From positions 336,281-367,836 of the forward strand of contig JBNGIQ010009497.1 in the NCBI GenBank assembly GCA_049999765.1: DNA of 31,556 nucleotides, in the 5' to 3' direction. The DNA is from Phaeoceros laevis. Taxonomy: Eukaryota; Anthocerotophyta; Anthocerotopsida; Notothyladales. The notes under the pieces were generated by a model that was given only the letters and a program-made list of their open reading frames with translations, did not search any database and was not told the origin of the DNA. This document shows, piece by piece, positions 29,740 to 31,556 of this stretch. The position numbers and the translations under genes were made by a program. Within the stretch, counting starts at the first letter, position 1. The number at the start of each line of letters is the position of its first letter.

Positions 29740-29820
29740 TATTTGAGGAGGTTGACACAATTCCAATCAGGATCCCCCCCTTGCCCATAAGCGGGCACCC
29801 GTCGGCTAACGGGTACAGTA
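29740..29820 (+). repeat. Dispersed repeat, copy C
   Basis: Starts TATTTGAGGAGGTTGACAC, then GGATCCCCCCCTTGCCCATA, GCGGGCACCCG and CTAACGGGTACAGTA. It is the closest match to the unduplicated form of copy A and lies about 480 bp from copy B in the same orientation. Confidence 0.8.
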
Positions 29821-29865
29821 ATAGACAAGTCGAGATGGCTGCGGCAGGAGGGATGACGCACATGG

Positions 29866-30213
29866 ATGCTCAACAATGGGAAGGAGTTTGTGATCACTCA
29901 AGACCTTCTCACGTCTCTTCGGGAAATCAGGACAATCATTGACGATATCTCATCCATAGTGGTGCCTAGCACTTCTGCAGGGGAGATGGCGAAGTCTTCG
30001 AAGTCTATGGTTTTGGATGGACAGAAACTGAATACGACCAGTAGAGTGTTTCACTCCTTGTGGGGAAGCATGCCACAGATGCTGAAGGGCATTTGTCCGG
30101 GCTGGAGCTTAATCATGTTTTCACAAACTGATCATACAGGTGGGTGTTTGCAGAATGAGTTTAATGTACCTAAAGTTGTTAGTTTTGTCTTCCTCCGTAG
30201 TGCTCAGTGGTAA
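29866..30213 (+). CDS. Unrecognised open frame, possible exon (115 aa)
   Basis: I do not recognise it. The frame reads like genuine protein for about 90 residues (ITQDLLTSLREIRTIIDDIS, FHSLWGSMPQMLKGICPGW) and then meets a fair donor (CATACAG/GTGGGTG, about 30139). This suggests an exon whose partners are missing or decayed. It lies just right of repeat copy C. Low confidence that it is expressed. Confidence 0.3.
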   Translation: MLNNGKEFVITQDLLTSLREIRTIIDDISSIVVPSTSAGEMAKSSKSMVLDGQKLNTTSRVFHSLWGSMPQMLKGICPGWSLIMFSQTDHTGGCLQNEFNVPKVVSFVFLRSAQW

Positions 30214-30680
30214 GCTAATGTCGTTTGTTGTCATGTGCCAAGTCTATTTTTCTTCTCATCACTGTGCTGGATGAAGTCCACCTGTTGAGTAACCCCACAT
30301 GGAGCAGCTCTGAAAAGCTGTAAGCATCACTAGGTCATAGTATGTAGTATGTAGTATGTAGGGGAAGCTAACAATGACTCTATTGGCCTCTTTGATTACT
30401 TTTATGCACCAAGCTGGATATAGTGGAACTAATTAGCATATGAAGGCTCCTCTTCCACTTCCCCATGTCTTCATAGATGCCTGATTTCAGGGAGCAAAGG
30501 CTCCAGTGAATGCAGCTACATGGAACGGCAGCTGTTGTCACTACCAGGTTAGTAGTGAGTCACTCTTAACTCTAAAAACTATTGACTGCAATTTTACACC
30601 GAATTCAATTTCAGAATTATAATTAAAATTCCATATGATCCATTGCATTTAATCTTAGTTGCTGAAGCGTATTTTACGGG

Positions 30681-30716
30681 ATCGGGAAAGTTACGTGTAT
30701 CGGGAAAGTTACGTGT
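30681..30716. repeat. 18-bp perfect tandem duplication
   Basis: ATCGGGAAAGTTACGTGT occurs at 30681-30698 and 30699-30716. Each unit holds TTACGTGT, which includes the ACGT core bound by plant bZIP factors. Confidence 0.8.
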
Positions 30717-30860
30717 CTTACGTTAAAAACCGGGCTTCTTTCAAACCCAAGCTTTGGAAACGGTGTATTATATCATATTTCTATTTTTTAAAATTTTAAT
30801 TATGGTAAATACAGAATATGTTCAAAAATATAATTACCTTATTCTTAGTACTTCCTACTT

Positions 30861-30950
30861 CATCTCATGAGTCATCACATATGTAGTCAAGACTTGTATA
30901 TGACTCATGAGTCATCACATATGTAGTCAAGACTTGTATATGACTCATGA
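30861..30950. repeat. 40-bp tandem repeat with AP-1/GCN4-like palindrome
   Basis: Units at 30861-30900 and 30901-30940 are identical apart from the first few bases, and a third begins at 30941. The second unit opens with the perfect 14-bp palindrome TGACTCATGAGTCA, which contains TGACTCA/TGAGTCA, the GCN4-type bZIP core. No gene lies close enough to assign a role. Confidence 0.8.
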
Positions 30951-30954
30951 TACC

Positions 30955-30988
30955 TACTTATAGCATAGACATACTTATAGTATAGACA
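30955..30988. repeat. 17-bp tandem duplication
   Basis: TACTTATAGYATAGACA occurs at 30955-30971 and 30972-30988, with one difference. Confidence 0.75.
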
Positions 30989-31103
30989 TACTCTATATGA
31001 TAGTATCACATGCATGCAAGATGCATTCCTCCATCCAATGCTAGCTGAACTAGATGGTTCCTTGCATGCCCGGCATGAGCTGAGAAGATTTTACCACAGA
31101 AGT

Positions 31104-31137
31104 GGCACCTAACCTTCTTTGGCACCTAACCTTCTTT
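31104..31137. repeat. 17-bp perfect tandem duplication
   Basis: GGCACCTAACCTTCTTT occurs at 31104-31120 and 31121-31137. Confidence 0.8.
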
Positions 31138-31283
31138 GTCCCTCCACCAGCATGTGCTGAAATGTCCTCAAAATGAACCCAAACTTCATCCTTGAGCCTT
31201 GGCATTGCGATGGAATGGAGTGCGATTGATAGAGCGCTTGATTTGTGAGGGTCAATTCCACGTTCCAGGCCAGCAACACCACG

Positions 31284-31556
31284 ATGCAGGGCAGCAGCAC
31301 CTGCAGCCGGGCAGTGGATTTCTTGGTGGCGCAACTCGCACTAGGGCGTAGATGCAAGCGAAACGCCATCGCCAATGCCTGGCTCTCCAAGGTCTTGGGA
31401 ACGGGGCGCGCCATCCCGTGCACGGAAGAGGGTTTCATGGAGTTGGAGATGGCGGGTGCAGCGCGCGAGAGCTTGGGCATGGCGAAGCTCCGCGCGACGG
31501 AAGAGGGTTTCATGGAGTTGGAGATGGCGGGTGCAGCGCGCGGAGCTTGGGCATGG
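31284..31556 (+). CDS. Partial open frame with in-frame 25-residue tandem repeat, runs off the window
   Basis: From the ATG at 31284 the plus frame stays open for all 91 codons to the window end. After a Cys/Arg-containing start (GSSTCSRAVDFLVAQLALG) it enters a tandem repeat of period 75 nt, so each unit is 25 codons. The repeated protein block is TEEGFMELEMAGAAR, at 31422 and 31497. The minus strand is also open here (31109-31513), so coding on either strand is unproven. I do not recognise the protein. The G+C is clearly higher than the AT-rich spacer to its left, which suggests the 5' end of a gene continuing to the right. Confidence 0.35.
   Translation, partial: MQGSSTCSRAVDFLVAQLALGRRCKRNAIANAWLSKVLGTGRAIPCTEEGFMELEMAGAARESLGMAKLRATEEGFMELEMAGAARGAWAW
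31422..31556. repeat. 75-bp tandem repeat at the right edge
   Basis: ACGGAAGAGGGTTTCATGG and the following 40 bases at 31422-31481 recur from 31497 to the window end with only a 2-nt (GA) deletion. More units may lie beyond the edge. Confidence 0.85.

Larger units (their letters stand above)
30214..31283. other. AT-rich spacer with several tandem repeats, no gene seen
   Basis: Contains short tandem arrays at 30681-30716, 30861-30950, 30955-30988 and 31104-31137, plus an AGTATGT triplication near 30337-30360. Minus-strand frames at 31050-31513 overlap the plus frame at the right edge and have no motif. Confidence 0.45.

Noticed and set aside
1-31556. A bacterial or phage-like system, CRISPR array or operon
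   Set aside because: All recognisable genes are eukaryotic with GT-AG introns; no spaced repeats of CRISPR form and no co-directional gene cluster.

Overview
This is a piece of a plant nuclear genome. It carries nine spliced or plant-type genes with GT-AG introns, three assembly gaps of exactly 100 N, AT-rich intergenic DNA with tandem repeats, and a decayed Ty3/gypsy retrotransposon fragment. The introns I could place are short (64-212 nt). That, with compact gene spacing and protein sequences clearly diverged from flowering plants, points to a non-seed land plant (bryophyte or lycophyte). This placement is inference; the sequence does not name the species.

Layout. 1-1421: non-coding, no convincing gene. 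1422-2123 (-): intronless cytochrome b561. 2509-3604 (+): plastid lipid phosphate phosphatase epsilon-type, 4 exons. 4112-5763 (-): UBA-domain protein, 5' end unresolved. 7087-11951 (+): complete molybdenum cofactor sulfurase (ABA3/MOCOS), reconstructed as 21 exons and 873 aa. 11952-14337: AT-rich, repeat-rich spacer with a 100-N gap and a TTAGGG-containing tandem repeat. 14338-15620 (-): ER membrane protein complex subunit 7, 7 exons. 15878-17130 (+): GDSL esterase of the CPRD49/IAH1 type, 6 exons. 17545-19061 (-): SLC25A44-type mitochondrial carrier, 4 exons. 19666-21230 (+): probable plastid DUF2993/LmeA-like protein interrupted by two gaps. 21494-24570 (-): LRR receptor-like pseudokinase of the At2g16250 type, 4 exons including a 23-nt microexon. 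24571-27676: long spacer. 27990-28620 (-): degraded gypsy reverse transcriptase/RNase H fragment. 28708-30213 (+): unrecognised, partly decayed coding-like pieces, interspersed with copies of a short dispersed repeat. 30214-31283: AT-rich spacer with several tandem repeats. 31284-31556 (+): open frame running off the window, ending in a 75-bp (25-codon) tandem repeat.

The genes do not form a pathway; they are independent housekeeping functions (ascorbate-dependent electron transfer, plastid lipid metabolism, Mo-enzyme activation and so abscisic acid synthesis, ER membrane protein insertion, mitochondrial transport, receptor signalling). The arrangement is striking: the nine genes alternate strand without exception (- + - + - + - + -). 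Every junction is therefore either head-to-head (possible shared promoter) or tail-to-tail.

No unambiguous new biological system was found. The most interesting items are the alternating gene order, the intronless GC-rich cytochrome b561 among intron-rich neighbours, introns that stay open when retained (one would add a hydrophobic segment beside an enzyme active site), the pseudokinase with its microexon, a short dispersed repeat present in three copies, and the in-frame repeat protein at the right edge.
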